This document shows positions 53,187 to 62,184 of a DNA stretch of 64,000 bases, in pieces. The stretch lies in NCBI RefSeq assembly GCF_003854965.1, contig NZ_RQPI01000002.1, positions 363,777 to 427,776 on the forward strand, read 5' to 3'. A model generated the notes under the pieces. The model did no database searches and was not told where the DNA came from. It saw only the letters and a list, made by a program, of their open reading frames with translations. The position numbers and the translations under genes were made by a program. The stretch's first letter is position 1, and each line of letters begins with the position of its first letter. The DNA is from Paenibacillus rhizophilus (lineage in GTDB: Bacteria; Bacillota; Bacilli; Paenibacillales; Paenibacillaceae).

Positions 53187-54374
53187 CTACGCCTGCTTCA
53201 ATTCGTTACGCTTCAAAGCGTGATCCGGACTTAATTCGTTGTAATGCTTCAGCACCGCTTCGTGAATCTCATGGCCCGCCGGGATGCCCGTATACATAGT
53301 AACCGTCGCTTCCAGCCCGGCTTCGGCTATGGAAGCTTGAAGCTCGGCGGCTTCGGGGTCTTCCGTCACATCGAACAGCAGCGCTCCCGCCATCGACCTT
53401 GCCAGCGCCATGAAGCTTAAATTCCGGTCATAGGCCTGCATCGCCGGGGAAACGAGCCGGTCGGCGGGGGACAGCTTGCGGATCGGCGAGCGGCCAACCC
53501 GGGACACTTCATCCGTCAGCGCCGGGTTACGGAAGCGCTCGAGATTTTTGTCTATATACTTGCTGTGCTCCTTCGGGTCCAGGCCATGCTTGTGCACCAA
53601 TACGGCTCCGGTTTCTTCCAGCACCTCACGAACCGAAGCGGTGAGTTCTTCGTCCTCCATCGCCTGCTGAATCGTTTCGTAGCCCCGAAGATAGCCAAGA
53701 TAGGCGGCCGAGCAGTGTCCGGTGTTCACCGTGAACAGCTTGCGTTCAATATAAGGCTCCAGATTATCGACATAAAGGACGCCATCCACCCTATGATATC
53801 CCGGAATCATTTGCGAGGAATCAACCACCCATTCATAGAACGGTTCCACCACAACTTTCAAAATATCCTCATGCTGCTGAAGCGGAACGATCCGGTCCAC
53901 CGCAGCGTTTGGAAAAGCGATCACTTTATCCGCCTTGCTCCGGGTCTCTTCATCCAGCTTGGCGTAGACCAGCTCTTTAAGCCGCGCGCTCCCGCCGATC
54001 GCATTCTCGCAGGCAATGATATGGAGCGGCTCGGATAATCCGCCCGCTAACCGCTGCGACACGCCTTTCGCAATAACCTCCGCAATATGCTTCAAAACAG
54101 AAACACCAACTGCCGTTGTTATAAGATGTGCATTAGCGACGGCAGCCGCCACCTCCTCTCCCTGGAAGGCGCTGCTGAGCGCAGTCACGTTGCTTACCGT
54201 TACCGTCTCCCGGCCTTCGCTGGCCAGGGTAACCGTGTATTCGCTGCGTTCCTGCAATTCCCGCACCACTTGTTCGTTTACATCCACAAAGGTCACTTCA
54301 TAGCCCGATTGCGACAGCAGCAGTCCGATAAAGCCTCTTCCTATGTTGCCCGCACCAAAATGAACAGCTTTCAT
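53187..54374 (-). CDS. mtlD: Mannitol-1-phosphate 5-dehydrogenase
   Basis: Oxidises mannitol-1-phosphate to fructose-6-phosphate with NAD. 395 residues: Rossmann motif KAVHFGAGNIGRGFIGLLL at the N-terminus, PNAAVDRIVP near residue 150, KLFTVNTGHCSAAYLGYLRG, and the late domain ending in the LKRNELKQA region. The ATG follows AGGAGG; the longer frame starts inside the end of mtlF. It is the last gene of the operon, four bases from mtlF. Confidence 0.96.
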   Translation of the reverse strand: MKAVHFGAGNIGRGFIGLLLSQSGYEVTFVDVNEQVVRELQERSEYTVTLASEGRETVTVSNVTALSSAFQGEEVAAAVANAHLITTAVGVSVLKHIAEVIAKGVSQRLAGGLSEPLHIIACENAIGGSARLKELVYAKLDEETRSKADKVIAFPNAAVDRIVPLQQHEDILKVVVEPFYEWVVDSSQMIPGYHRVDGVLYVDNLEPYIERKLFTVNTGHCSAAYLGYLRGYETIQQAMEDEELTASVREVLEETGAVLVHKHGLDPKEHSKYIDKNLERFRNPALTDEVSRVGRSPIRKLSPADRLVSPAMQAYDRNLSFMALARSMAGALLFDVTEDPEAAELQASIAEAGLEATVTMYTGIPAGHEIHEAVLKHYNELSPDHALKRNELKQA

Positions 54375-54378
54375 CGCT

Positions 54379-54810
54379 TTAGACGCCTCCTTCGAAAATA
54401 CCGATAATGTCAGCAGGACTGGCGGCATTCATCACCCGTTCAATCGCGTCGTCTTCCGTGAAGATCATAGCCACATTGGTGAGGATCTCCATATGGTCAT
54501 CCCCAGCGGCCGCAATGCCGATCACCACGAACGCCGGCTCGTCGCCCCCAAAATCGACGCCTTCCGGAAAGCGGGCGACGGACAGTCCCGTGGATTTGAT
54601 ATACGGTTTCGCATCCTTGGTGCCATGGGGAATGGCGAGTCCGCCTCCCATATAGGTTGATACGACCTGCTCCCGTTCCAGCATCTTCGGAACATAGTCC
54701 TCCGTCACATGGTCCCCTTCAACCAGCAGATGGCCGGCGATTGCTATCGCTTCGTATTTGTCTTTTGCGGCGGCATTCATCACAATTTTATCTTCCGACA
54801 GTATGCTCAT
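54379..54810 (-). CDS. mtlF: PTS mannitol-specific enzyme IIA
   Basis: Passes phosphate from HPr to the IIB domain of MtlA. 143 residues with the active-site His62 in GGGLAIPHGTKDAKPY. It is a separate polypeptide, since MtlA here lacks the IIA domain. The ATG follows AAGGGAG. It lies between mtlR and mtlD. Confidence 0.95.
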   Translation of the reverse strand: MSILSEDKIVMNAAAKDKYEAIAIAGHLLVEGDHVTEDYVPKMLEREQVVSTYMGGGLAIPHGTKDAKPYIKSTGLSVARFPEGVDFGGDEPAFVVIGIAAAGDDHMEILTNVAMIFTEDDAIERVMNAASPADIIGIFEGGV

Positions 54811-54827
54811 TACGTTTCTACTCCCTT

Positions 54828-56897
54828 TCACTTTTTATTTTCGAAAAATCGCAGTAGTCCGGCGGACAGGTAGGATCGGATCTCGGGCTCCGGCCTTTCT
54901 TCAAGCAGATGGACCAGCTCCGAATCGAGCAGCATGGCGCTGATCTCGCTAAGCACTTCCAGGCTTTCCTTAGAAAGCTTCCGCGGGGCAAGCATCAACA
55001 GCACCGTTCCGACCTCGGTATGACCATCCAGAACAAGCGGCCGCTTTAGCCGGTATGCGGTCAATGATGACATCTGCACATGACTGCTGCGGGTATGGAA
55101 GAGCGCAAGTCCGGTATCCGGTATAACCTGGCTGGCCATCCGTTCCCGCTCCAGCAGTTTCTCCAGCAGGATTTCCGGAGCGTCGATTACGCCGCTGCCG
55201 TGCAGCTTATCCAGCATTTTCCGGATCGTGTCCGGCAAATCCGTCCCTTCATTGTCTAGCGGGCCGCACCGGAAGCGTTCGATCAATCCTTCGATCTCAT
55301 CAAGCAGCCCTCTGTAGCTTCTGATTCGGTCCGCGGCTGCTTCCACGTCAGACGGTTGATTGTGTTCGGGAAAGGCCGGGCTGTCTTTCTCCGTCAGCGT
55401 CATGTTCTGGATGTAGCGCATCAGCTTGTCGATTTCTTCCGCCGTAAGCAACGGGCTGATTTTGATATATTTGTCCTTCTCCAGCGGAAGATCGATCGTC
55501 GAAATAATCAGGTCGTAATCTTCCCTGGAGATTCGGGCCGCTTCGTACCAGGAGGCATTGCCCCGTATTTCGAGCTGCGGCATTTCCTTTCGCAGGCGTT
55601 CCCCCAGCAGCCGGGAAGAGCTGAGGCCGCTTGCGCAGACGAGAATGGCCCGCACCTTGTGGTTCAGTTGATTGAGCCGCTCCGCCGAGGCGCCGAAATG
55701 CATGACCAGAAAAGCGATCTCTTCATCCGGGACGGCCAAATCTAGCCCTAGCTCTTCCACCGCATCGCGGATGATGCGGAACAAATACTGGTAGTCCTTG
55801 CGGATCAGCCCCAGCAGCGGATTACGGATGCGGGTTCCTTCACGGATTCTCCTGATGGCCAGCTCAATATGCTCCAGCAGTCCTTCCCTCAGAATACGGT
55901 CGCCCTGGAACGGAATCCCGGTTCGTTTGACAACCTGTTCCGTCAGACGGTACACAGTATCCATCAGCCCGATGTCCCCGTAGACGAAATCCGCGGACGA
56001 AATCGATTCCTGCGCTCGGTCCAGCAAGCCGGCGATATATCCAATCTCGGCTTTCGGAAGCTTCAGCGCAAGCTTCTCCTCCAGCCGTTTAACGAACTGT
56101 TCCGCCCCGGAAATGTTCCGGAGCTCGGGCTTCCTTGAATAGACCGCATCCTCGGTACCGCGGATAACCATGCCGATTTCTCCGCGTCTTACGCTGACGG
56201 ACAGGCCGAGCAGCAGCTCCATGTATACATTTTCCGTCAGTTCGGACGTCCAGCTCCATTCCATATCCCACAGGAGACTCTCCACCGTCAGGAATCGGCC
56301 CTGGCCAACAGCGTCAAGCAGCTTCCTGAAGACGATACTTTCTCCCGTTCGAGGCACCCGGCTGACCAGATCCGATTGATCCAGATGCTCTGCCGCCAGC
56401 CTGCTGAGAGCACGCCGCTTGTCGGCTTCGCCGCCGGCGATCTCGACGCCGTAGCCTCTTCTTCGAACAAGCTGAAGTCCGAATTTGTGGACCCACGGCT
56501 CCAGTTCATCGAGATCGTTGCTGACGGTGGCTACCGTCACTTTCAAGGTATGCGCCAGGGCGAACAGCTTCAGAGGCTCTTCCGTCTCCAGCAGTGAGCA
56601 CAGTTCGAATAATTGGCGCTCTTCGCCGGAATACTCCGCCGGTTTTTCTTCCTGCAGAAAGATTCGAAGCTGCTCAAGTCCCTTTTCCGATCCGTTCACC
56701 TGAATGCCTTTTCCGGATTTCCGGCTTAGGGCCAGCCCGAAATCATGGAGGATCTGCTCGGTATCCTCCATTTCCCGGTGAACGGTTCGCACGCTGACTC
56801 CGATGTTTCCGGCTATTTCCGCAGCCGTTATTTCCTCGCTGCTATCCAGAAGAAGCATAATCATCTGGCGCTGTCTGGCGGTCATCTTACTTTTCAT
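54828..56897 (-). CDS. mtlR: MtlR, PTS-regulated transcriptional activator of mannitol genes
   Basis: 689 residues. An N-terminal DNA-binding HTH (ITAAEIAGNIGVSVRTVHRE), two PRD domains, an IIB(Gat)-like domain with AILVCASGLSSSRLLGERLR, and an IIA(Mtl)-like domain (about 550-689) with LALFHTRSSHVQMSSL. Phosphorylation of the PRD histidines and the EIIB Cys decides activity, as in B. subtilis and G. stearothermophilus MtlR. It lies between mtlA and mtlF, as in G. stearothermophilus. Confidence 0.94.
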   Translation of the reverse strand: MKSKMTARQRQMIMLLLDSSEEITAAEIAGNIGVSVRTVHREMEDTEQILHDFGLALSRKSGKGIQVNGSEKGLEQLRIFLQEEKPAEYSGEERQLFELCSLLETEEPLKLFALAHTLKVTVATVSNDLDELEPWVHKFGLQLVRRRGYGVEIAGGEADKRRALSRLAAEHLDQSDLVSRVPRTGESIVFRKLLDAVGQGRFLTVESLLWDMEWSWTSELTENVYMELLLGLSVSVRRGEIGMVIRGTEDAVYSRKPELRNISGAEQFVKRLEEKLALKLPKAEIGYIAGLLDRAQESISSADFVYGDIGLMDTVYRLTEQVVKRTGIPFQGDRILREGLLEHIELAIRRIREGTRIRNPLLGLIRKDYQYLFRIIRDAVEELGLDLAVPDEEIAFLVMHFGASAERLNQLNHKVRAILVCASGLSSSRLLGERLRKEMPQLEIRGNASWYEAARISREDYDLIISTIDLPLEKDKYIKISPLLTAEEIDKLMRYIQNMTLTEKDSPAFPEHNQPSDVEAAADRIRSYRGLLDEIEGLIERFRCGPLDNEGTDLPDTIRKMLDKLHGSGVIDAPEILLEKLLERERMASQVIPDTGLALFHTRSSHVQMSSLTAYRLKRPLVLDGHTEVGTVLLMLAPRKLSKESLEVLSEISAMLLDSELVHLLEERPEPEIRSYLSAGLLRFFENKK

Positions 56898-56930
56898 GGG
56901 ACCCTCGCCTTCGCCTTAGGCGGAGACGAC

Positions 56931-56951
56931 GCCGGCATTAAGCCTGCCGGC
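56931..56951. repeat. Small inverted repeat in the mtlA-mtlR gap
   Basis: GCCGGC-ATTAAGCCT-GCCGGC with a nearby GCC/GGC-rich stretch. It could stabilise the mtlA message or weakly terminate it. No T-run is present. Confidence 0.4.
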
Positions 56952-56986
56952 ATCCTCCCGCAATTGTAATTAGTAGTGGGCAAACC

Positions 56987-58423
56987 TCATTTCAAACGTT
57001 CAACCAGTTCGTCGTATCTTGGACTCTTCAAGAAATTGTCGATTGAAACATGCTCGGCTGTCGGATTGCTTGCGATGGCCCGGTCCGTCAATGACTTTTG
57101 GGTGACGACAATGTCGGCGTCGGCCGGAATTTCACTGACAGGAGAGTTCACAACCGTGATATGGATTCCCGCGTTCTGCAGTTTCTTTCTCAGGACGGAA
57201 GCGCCCATGGCGCTGGAGCCCATGCCTGCGTCGCAAGCGAATACAATTTTCCGCACGTCGTCTTTGCTGCGTACGTTAACGGCCGCAGTGGAAGCGGCTG
57301 CCGTTTGAGCGGCTGTGCCTGCCGTTTTCATGTCTCTGATTTTGGCCGAAGCTTCTTCCAAATCGATTTCTTCTGAGCTCTGCTTAACCGTTTTCAAGAG
57401 CAGTGTAGCAAGCACGAAGGATACGGCTGTCGCCGCGATAACCCCTGCGAACACCGGCAGGTAGCCGCCTTTAGGCGTCATTGCGATGTAAGCGAAGATA
57501 CTGCCCGGGGAAGGAGGAGCAGACAAGCCCGCACCAAGCAGTTGGAACGTAAAGGTGCCTGTTACACCGCCGCCGATAACCGCCAGAATCAGACGCGGAT
57601 TCATCAGAATGTACGGGAAGTAAATCTCGTGAATGCCGCCCAGGAAGTGAATGATGATCGCGCCGGGAGCCGACGATTTCGCCGAGCCTTTGCCTACCAG
57701 CCAGTATGCCAGCAGAATACCGAGACCGGGACCCGGATTGGATTCGAGCATGAACAGGATGGATTTGCCCGCTTTGGTGGCCTGCTCAACGGCAATGGGA
57801 CTGAGTATGCCGTGGTTGATCGCATTGTTCAGGAACAGCACTTTGGCCGGCTCAATGATAATGTTGACGAGCGGCAGTAGTTGGTGGTTAACCAGAAATT
57901 GAACGCCGCTCGACAGGATGTTCGTCAACCCTTGAATAACCGGTCCGATTCCGGTGTACGCGCCAAGCGCAAGGGCTCCGCCAATGATGCCGAGCGAGAA
58001 GTTGTTGACGAGCATTTCGAAGCCCGCTTTGATCTTGCCGTCGACCGAGCGGTCGAATAATTTCAGCACCCAGCCGGCCAGCGGACCCACAAGCATGGCT
58101 CCGAGAAACATTGGGATGTCCGAGCCGATGATAACGCCCATCGTGACCACAGCGCCGATAACGCCGCCGCGCTTGCCGTGAACCATCGTCCCGCCCGTGT
58201 AACCGATCAGAAGCGGCAGCAGGTAGGTTATGATCGGGCCAACCAGTTTGGCGAGGTGCTCGTTAGGCGCCCAGCCTGTCGGAATGAATAATGCTGTAAT
58301 TAATCCCCAAGCGATAAACGCGCCGATATTCGGCATAACCATACCGCTCAAGAGACGGCCTATTTGCTGTACCCTCACCCGCACACCGCCGGATGCCGCT
58401 TGCTTAGTTGCCAATGTGGCCAT
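56987..58423 (-). CDS. mtlA: PTS mannitol transporter subunit IICB
   Basis: Imports and phosphorylates mannitol. 478 residues: the IIC domain with about eight membrane segments (PNIGAFIAWGLITALFIPTG, GGIHEIYFPYILMNPRLILA), then a linker and a IIB domain with phospho-Cys397 in VFACDAGMGSSAMGASVL. The IIA domain is on MtlF. AAGGGGG precedes the ATG. It is the first gene of mtlA-mtlR-mtlF-mtlD. Confidence 0.96.
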   Translation of the reverse strand: MATLATKQAASGGVRVRVQQIGRLLSGMVMPNIGAFIAWGLITALFIPTGWAPNEHLAKLVGPIITYLLPLLIGYTGGTMVHGKRGGVIGAVVTMGVIIGSDIPMFLGAMLVGPLAGWVLKLFDRSVDGKIKAGFEMLVNNFSLGIIGGALALGAYTGIGPVIQGLTNILSSGVQFLVNHQLLPLVNIIIEPAKVLFLNNAINHGILSPIAVEQATKAGKSILFMLESNPGPGLGILLAYWLVGKGSAKSSAPGAIIIHFLGGIHEIYFPYILMNPRLILAVIGGGVTGTFTFQLLGAGLSAPPSPGSIFAYIAMTPKGGYLPVFAGVIAATAVSFVLATLLLKTVKQSSEEIDLEEASAKIRDMKTAGTAAQTAAASTAAVNVRSKDDVRKIVFACDAGMGSSAMGASVLRKKLQNAGIHITVVNSPVSEIPADADIVVTQKSLTDRAIASNPTAEHVSIDNFLKSPRYDELVERLK

Positions 58424-58498
58424 GTATATTGCCCCCTTGAATTAATAGAATGTAAAGCCTTTCAACAAGCTTGAAGGAAAGTCATTTCCTATGAATTC

Positions 58499-58527
58499 AT
58501 CATAGATCGAAGCGCTTTCTTTGTCAC
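58499..58527 (-). promoter_or_regulatory. mtlA promoter with a cre-like site in its spacer
   Basis: On the minus strand GTGACA (58527-58522) and TATGAT (58504-58499) lie 17 bases apart. The spacer holds AGAAAGCGCTTCGA (58520-58507), whose core AAAGCGCTT fits CcpA sites with two mismatches to the full consensus. Confidence 0.65.
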
Positions 58528-58585
58528 CAAATTGAAAATATGATTTCGGCATGAACGTTGTTGACAACATTTAAGAGCAGTGTGG

Positions 58586-58614
58586 TTGACATCAATATAG
58601 GACCTACTTATACT
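58586..58614 (+). promoter_or_regulatory. Sigma-A promoter of the deaminase leader
   Basis: A perfect TTGACA (58586-58591) and TATACT (58609-58614) separated by 17 bases. Transcription should begin near 58621, giving an RNA that starts about a dozen bases before the aptamer. Confidence 0.82.
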
Positions 58615-58633
58615 AATATCAACTTTAAAGGTA

Positions 58634-58698
58634 GTTCGTATAACCCCGATAATCGGTTCGGGGGCTCTACTGGGGTCCGTAAAATCCTAACTACGAAC
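58634..58698 (+). ncRNA. Purine (guanine-class) riboswitch aptamer, variant
   Basis: P1 GTTCGTA (58634-58640) pairs with TACGAAC (58692-58698). P2 CCCCGA/TCGGGG encloses an 8-base loop containing GG. P3 TGGGGT/ATCCTA encloses the canonical CCGTAAA loop, whose CC can kiss L2's GG. The base at the ligand-pairing position (C74 in B. subtilis xpt numbering) is C at 58691, so it is guanine-type and not adenine-type. L2 and the J2/3 strand (GCTCTAC) deviate from the strict guanine consensus, which fits a ligand variant such as the reported 8-oxoguanine class. Confidence 0.88.
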
Positions 58699-58736
58699 GC
58701 AATATTTCATATATTGCGCTCGCAGTTGGGATTTTT
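58681..58736 (+). terminator. Riboswitch expression-platform terminator
   Basis: AAAATCCTAACT... pairs with ...AGTTGGGATTTT, a stem of about 25 base pairs with two mismatches and a 5-base loop, then six T residues. Its 5' arm includes the 3' strands of P3 and P1, so a ligand-bound aptamer must prevent terminator formation: a predicted ON switch. Confidence 0.82.
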
Positions 58737-58766
58737 TGCATTTCAAATTAACAGGGGAGGTTTAGC

Positions 58767-60179
58767 ATGAGCACACTGCTGATCAAGAATGCCCGCAACA
58801 TTATCACCATGGACGCGCAGCGCCGCTGCCACCCGGGAGGAAGCCTGTTCATCGAAGGCCAGGAAATCAAAGCCATCGGGACGGATATTCCCTATGAGGA
58901 CGCCGACACCATTATTGACGCCTCGGGAAAGATCGTTTATCCGGGGCTGATCAACACCCATCACCATTTATATCAGACATTCACGAGGAACATCCCGTGG
59001 GCCCAGGACTGCGAGCTGTTCGACTGGCTGCTGACGCTGTACGAGATTTGGCGCCATATGCGGCCGGAGGATGTATATCTGAGTGCCATGGTAGGCCTTG
59101 GCGAACTGCTCAAGACCGGCTGCACGACCGCTTCCGATCACTTTTACTGTTTTCCGGAAGCCGTGAGCGGAGAGCTGATCGATGAAGAAATCCGCGCCTC
59201 CGGGGAGCTGGGCATCCGGTTTTACCCGACGCGGGGCTCCATGAACCTGGGCAGATCGCAAGGGGGACTTCCGCCGGACGAGGTGACGCAGACGGCGGAT
59301 GTCATCCTGGCGGACACCCGCCGGGTCATTGAAACCTATCATGACGCCTCCAAATTCGCCATGGTTCGGGTCGGCGTTGCGCCTTGCTCGCCTTTTTCGG
59401 TATCCGAAGATCTTCTGCGGGAATCCGCCCGTTTGGCGCGCAGCTACGGAGTCCGGATGCATACCCATCTGGCCGAGACGAAGGATGAGGAAGACTTCTG
59501 TCTGGCCAAGCTCGGGCTCCGTCCGCTGGAATACATGGAGAAGACGGGATGGATCGGCCGCGATGTGTGGTATGCGCACGGCATCCATTTTAACGGCGAC
59601 GAAATACACAGGATGGGCGCTTGCGGCTGCGGCGTCGCCCATTGTCCGAGCAGCAACATGAAGCTGTCGTCGGGAGTGTTCCCCGTGCGAAGCATGCTGC
59701 AGGCGGGAGTTCACGTTGGACTTGGCGTGGACGGCTCGGCGTCCAACGATGCGTCCAATCTGCTTGGAGAAGCCCGTCAGGCCTACCTGCTGCACAAGCT
59801 GACCGCCGGAAGCGCAGGTCCTACTGCTGAAGAAAGCTTATGGCTAGGTACAGTCGGATCGTCGAGAGTGCTTGGGTGGGAGGATGCGATCGGCTCTTTG
59901 GAGGTCGGCAAAGCGGGGGACCTGTTCATGATCGACTCGCGCAGACTGGAATATGCCGGCGCTTTGTTTAACGATACGGCCCTGCCCGTCGTCACAGGCA
60001 TCAGCCAGAACGTGGATATGACGGTCGTCGGCGGCCGAATTGTCGTGAAAGACGGACGTCTCGTGCACATCGAGGAAGAACGAATCGCGGAAGCCGCGGG
60101 GGCCGCGGCTCTCCGGATGGTCCAGTCGGCATCGAGACGAACCGGTGTCAATTACCTTAAGCATCGCGGACGCGTCTAG
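58767..60179 (+). CDS. Amidohydrolase, 8-oxoguanine/guanine deaminase type
   Basis: 470 residues, cytoplasmic. Metal-binding HTHHHLYQTFTRN-like motif NTHHHLYQTFTRN near residue 70, VRMHTHLAETKDEEDF near 230, HGIHFNGDEIHRMG near 272 and VGLGVDGSASNDASN near 321 give the zinc ligands and catalytic residues of the AtzA/TrzN/SsnA-type amidohydrolases. The family includes bacterial 8-oxoguanine deaminases. A guanine-class riboswitch directly upstream supports a guanine or 8-oxoguanine substrate. AGGGGAGG precedes the ATG. Monocistronic with a terminator after it. It could instead deaminate another purine-like compound. Confidence 0.87.
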   Translation: MSTLLIKNARNIITMDAQRRCHPGGSLFIEGQEIKAIGTDIPYEDADTIIDASGKIVYPGLINTHHHLYQTFTRNIPWAQDCELFDWLLTLYEIWRHMRPEDVYLSAMVGLGELLKTGCTTASDHFYCFPEAVSGELIDEEIRASGELGIRFYPTRGSMNLGRSQGGLPPDEVTQTADVILADTRRVIETYHDASKFAMVRVGVAPCSPFSVSEDLLRESARLARSYGVRMHTHLAETKDEEDFCLAKLGLRPLEYMEKTGWIGRDVWYAHGIHFNGDEIHRMGACGCGVAHCPSSNMKLSSGVFPVRSMLQAGVHVGLGVDGSASNDASNLLGEARQAYLLHKLTAGSAGPTAEESLWLGTVGSSRVLGWEDAIGSLEVGKAGDLFMIDSRRLEYAGALFNDTALPVVTGISQNVDMTVVGGRIVVKDGRLVHIEEERIAEAAGAAALRMVQSASRRTGVNYLKHRGRV

Positions 60180-60228
60180 CCCGTGTCTTCGTTAGCCACA
60201 GATTATTATTCCCGAATAATTGTTCTAA

Positions 60229-60277
60229 AAAACAAGGCGTCCCTACTGTCATCCAAAATGACTGTAGGGACGCCTTT
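60229..60277 (+). terminator. Terminator of the deaminase gene
   Basis: AAGGCGTCCCTACTGTCAT pairs with ATGACTGTAGGGACGCCTT around CCAAA, followed by TTT and a T-containing stretch. Nearly perfect pairing. Confidence 0.88.
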
Positions 60278-60301
60278 GTCTGTTCTTTTACTATTTACTA
60301 T

Positions 60302-61264
60302 TTATGCCTGAATCAAGTTCGGCGGCGTCTTGCCTTCAAGCCCAGCCACCAGGTTTCTCGCCGCAGTCCAGGCCATTTCCAGCCGGGTCTCATGTGTAGC
60401 CGAACCGATATGCGGCAGCAGAACGGCATTGTCCAGCGACATAAGCGGATGATTGTCCGGAAGCGGCTCCTGCACGTACACATCCAGGCCTGCCGCCCAG
60501 ATTGTTCCGCTGCGCAGCGCTTCGATCAACGCCTCTTCATCGACAGTCGCCCCTCTTGATCCGTTGACGAAAATAGCGGTTTTCTTCATCAGCTTAAATT
60601 CGCGCTCGCCGATCATCCCCCGGGTCTCCGGCGTCAGCGGCGTCATGAGGCACACGAAATCCGCCTCGGCCAGCAGCTCGTCGAGTGTGCGGTAAACCGC
60701 ACCATACTGTTCCTCCAGCTTGGGATTACGGGAACGGTTATGGTAAATAATATCCATATCAAATCCGAACCGGGCGCGCTGAACGATCTTTTCTCCGATA
60801 CCGCCAAGTCCGATAATGCCGAGCGTCTTATGATGAACATCGATGCCGAATAGGGCGTCATCTCTCGAATCCTTCCACTGACCGTTTCGGACATACCGGT
60901 CCAGCACCGGCATCCGGCGCGCCGTGGCCACCAGCAGACCGAAAATGGTATCGGCTACCGTATCGTTCAGAACTCCCGGTGTATTGGTCGCCATGATCCC
61001 GCGGCGGCTGATTTCGGGAATATTCAAATTATCGTATCCAACGGAAATATTGCTCACGATTTTCAGATGGGGCGCGCGGTCCAGAAATGCCGCATCGACC
61101 TCTAGTCCCGCCCCGAGTAGCCCCTCCGCATCCTTCAGCGTTTCCGTAAAAGGGGAGCCAGGTGTGTTGTCCGGGGCATTGAAACTGGACGTTTCACAGT
61201 GCTCCCTGACGTATTCCAATACTTCTTCGGGTAGTTTGCTGTATACAAGCACTTTTGGTTTCAT
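60302..61264 (-). CDS. D-isomer-specific 2-hydroxyacid dehydrogenase (glyoxylate/hydroxypyruvate reductase type)
   Basis: NAD(P)-dependent reduction of 2-keto acids. 320 residues: NAD loop LGIIGLGGIGEKIVQRARFG, the catalytic Arg in VNGSRGATVDEEAL, Glu in YVQEPLPDNHPL and His in LLPHIGSATHET. It probably prefers glyoxylate or hydroxypyruvate, or is a general D-2-hydroxyacid dehydrogenase. GGAGG precedes the ATG. It is the gene after the aldo/keto reductase on the same strand (17-base gap). Confidence 0.92.
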   Translation of the reverse strand: MKPKVLVYSKLPEEVLEYVREHCETSSFNAPDNTPGSPFTETLKDAEGLLGAGLEVDAAFLDRAPHLKIVSNISVGYDNLNIPEISRRGIMATNTPGVLNDTVADTIFGLLVATARRMPVLDRYVRNGQWKDSRDDALFGIDVHHKTLGIIGLGGIGEKIVQRARFGFDMDIIYHNRSRNPKLEEQYGAVYRTLDELLAEADFVCLMTPLTPETRGMIGEREFKLMKKTAIFVNGSRGATVDEEALIEALRSGTIWAAGLDVYVQEPLPDNHPLMSLDNAVLLPHIGSATHETRLEMAWTAARNLVAGLEGKTPPNLIQA

Positions 61265-61281
61265 CTATCCATTCCTCCGTA

Positions 61282-62184
61282 TTAGATCATATCCAGCGGC
61301 ATTTTTCGTTCCGGTGCGGGAAACGCCTTATCAAGCAGCTGCAACTCCTCAGCGCTTAGGCTGATTAATGCCGCCGCTGCGTTCTGAAGCACATGTTCCC
61401 GGGATGAAGCTTTCGGAATCGCAATCACGTCCCCTTCCCGGATGCACCAGGCAAGGAGAATCTGCAGGGGAGAAGCGCCGTGTGCCGCGGCAATTTCTCT
61501 GACCGTTTCATTCTCGACGAGGCCCTTCCGCAGCGATCCTGCCTGCGCGAGCGGCGAATAGGCCATGATCGGCATTTGTCGTTCACGCTGCCAGGGGAGC
61601 AGACCGCACTCGATCCCGCGCGAGCCCAAATGGTACAGAACCTGGTTCGTTGCACAGTCCGTTCCCCGGGCAAGCCGGAACAATTCTTCCATATCGTCCG
61701 TATCGAAATTGGATACGCCCCATCTGGAAATTTTGCCCTGTTCCACCAGCCGCTCCATGCCTTCGACGGTTTCTTCCAGCGGAACGCTGCCTCGCCAATG
61801 CAGCAGATACAAGTCCAGACGATCGGTCCGCAGACGCTTGAGGCTGTCCTCGCAGCTTTTGGCAATCCGCTTTAACCCGGCGTTATGCGGGTATACCTTG
61901 GATACAAGAAAAACCTTGTCCCGTATCCCCTGCATCGCTTCACCCACAACCGTTTCGGAGCGCCCTTCCCCATACATCTCCGCAGTGTCGATCAGATTCA
62001 TCCCGAGTTCAACGCCCAACCTGAGCGCCTCTACCTCTTCTTCTCGGCGGGAAGCATCTTCGCCGATATTCCAGGTTCCCTGACCAATTCGGGTCACGGC
62101 GGCTCCATCCGGCAGCGCAATCCGGCTGCGGGTATTGGCCTCCTCAATTTCGGCTTTGCTTGCTTCATTGACGAAGTTGTTCAT
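61282..62184 (-). CDS. Aldo/keto reductase
   Basis: NADPH-dependent carbonyl reductase, 300 residues. TIM-barrel active-site tetrad: Asp in NLIDTAEMYGEGRSE, Tyr in the same motif, Lys in VFLVSKVYPHNAG, His in DLYLLHWRG. The C-terminal AIPKASSREHVLQNAAA binds cofactor. Its ATG overlaps the stop of the DinB gene by four bases. Substrate unknown. Confidence 0.94.
   Translation of the reverse strand: MNNFVNEASKAEIEEANTRSRIALPDGAAVTRIGQGTWNIGEDASRREEEVEALRLGVELGMNLIDTAEMYGEGRSETVVGEAMQGIRDKVFLVSKVYPHNAGLKRIAKSCEDSLKRLRTDRLDLYLLHWRGSVPLEETVEGMERLVEQGKISRWGVSNFDTDDMEELFRLARGTDCATNQVLYHLGSRGIECGLLPWQRERQMPIMAYSPLAQAGSLRKGLVENETVREIAAAHGASPLQILLAWCIREGDVIAIPKASSREHVLQNAAAALISLSAEELQLLDKAFPAPERKMPLDMI

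Larger units (their letters stand above)
58424..58766. other. Divergent control region: mannitol promoter and purine-riboswitch leader
   Basis: It contains the mtl promoter with a cre-like site (58499-58527), the deaminase promoter (58586-58614), the riboswitch aptamer (58634-58698) and its terminator (58681-58736). It explains all of the non-coding DNA here. Confidence 0.75.

Noticed and set aside
58634..58698. Adenine-type riboswitch
   Set aside because: The base equivalent to position 74 is C (58691), not U, so adenine specificity is unlikely even though the ON-switch layout resembles adenine riboswitches.
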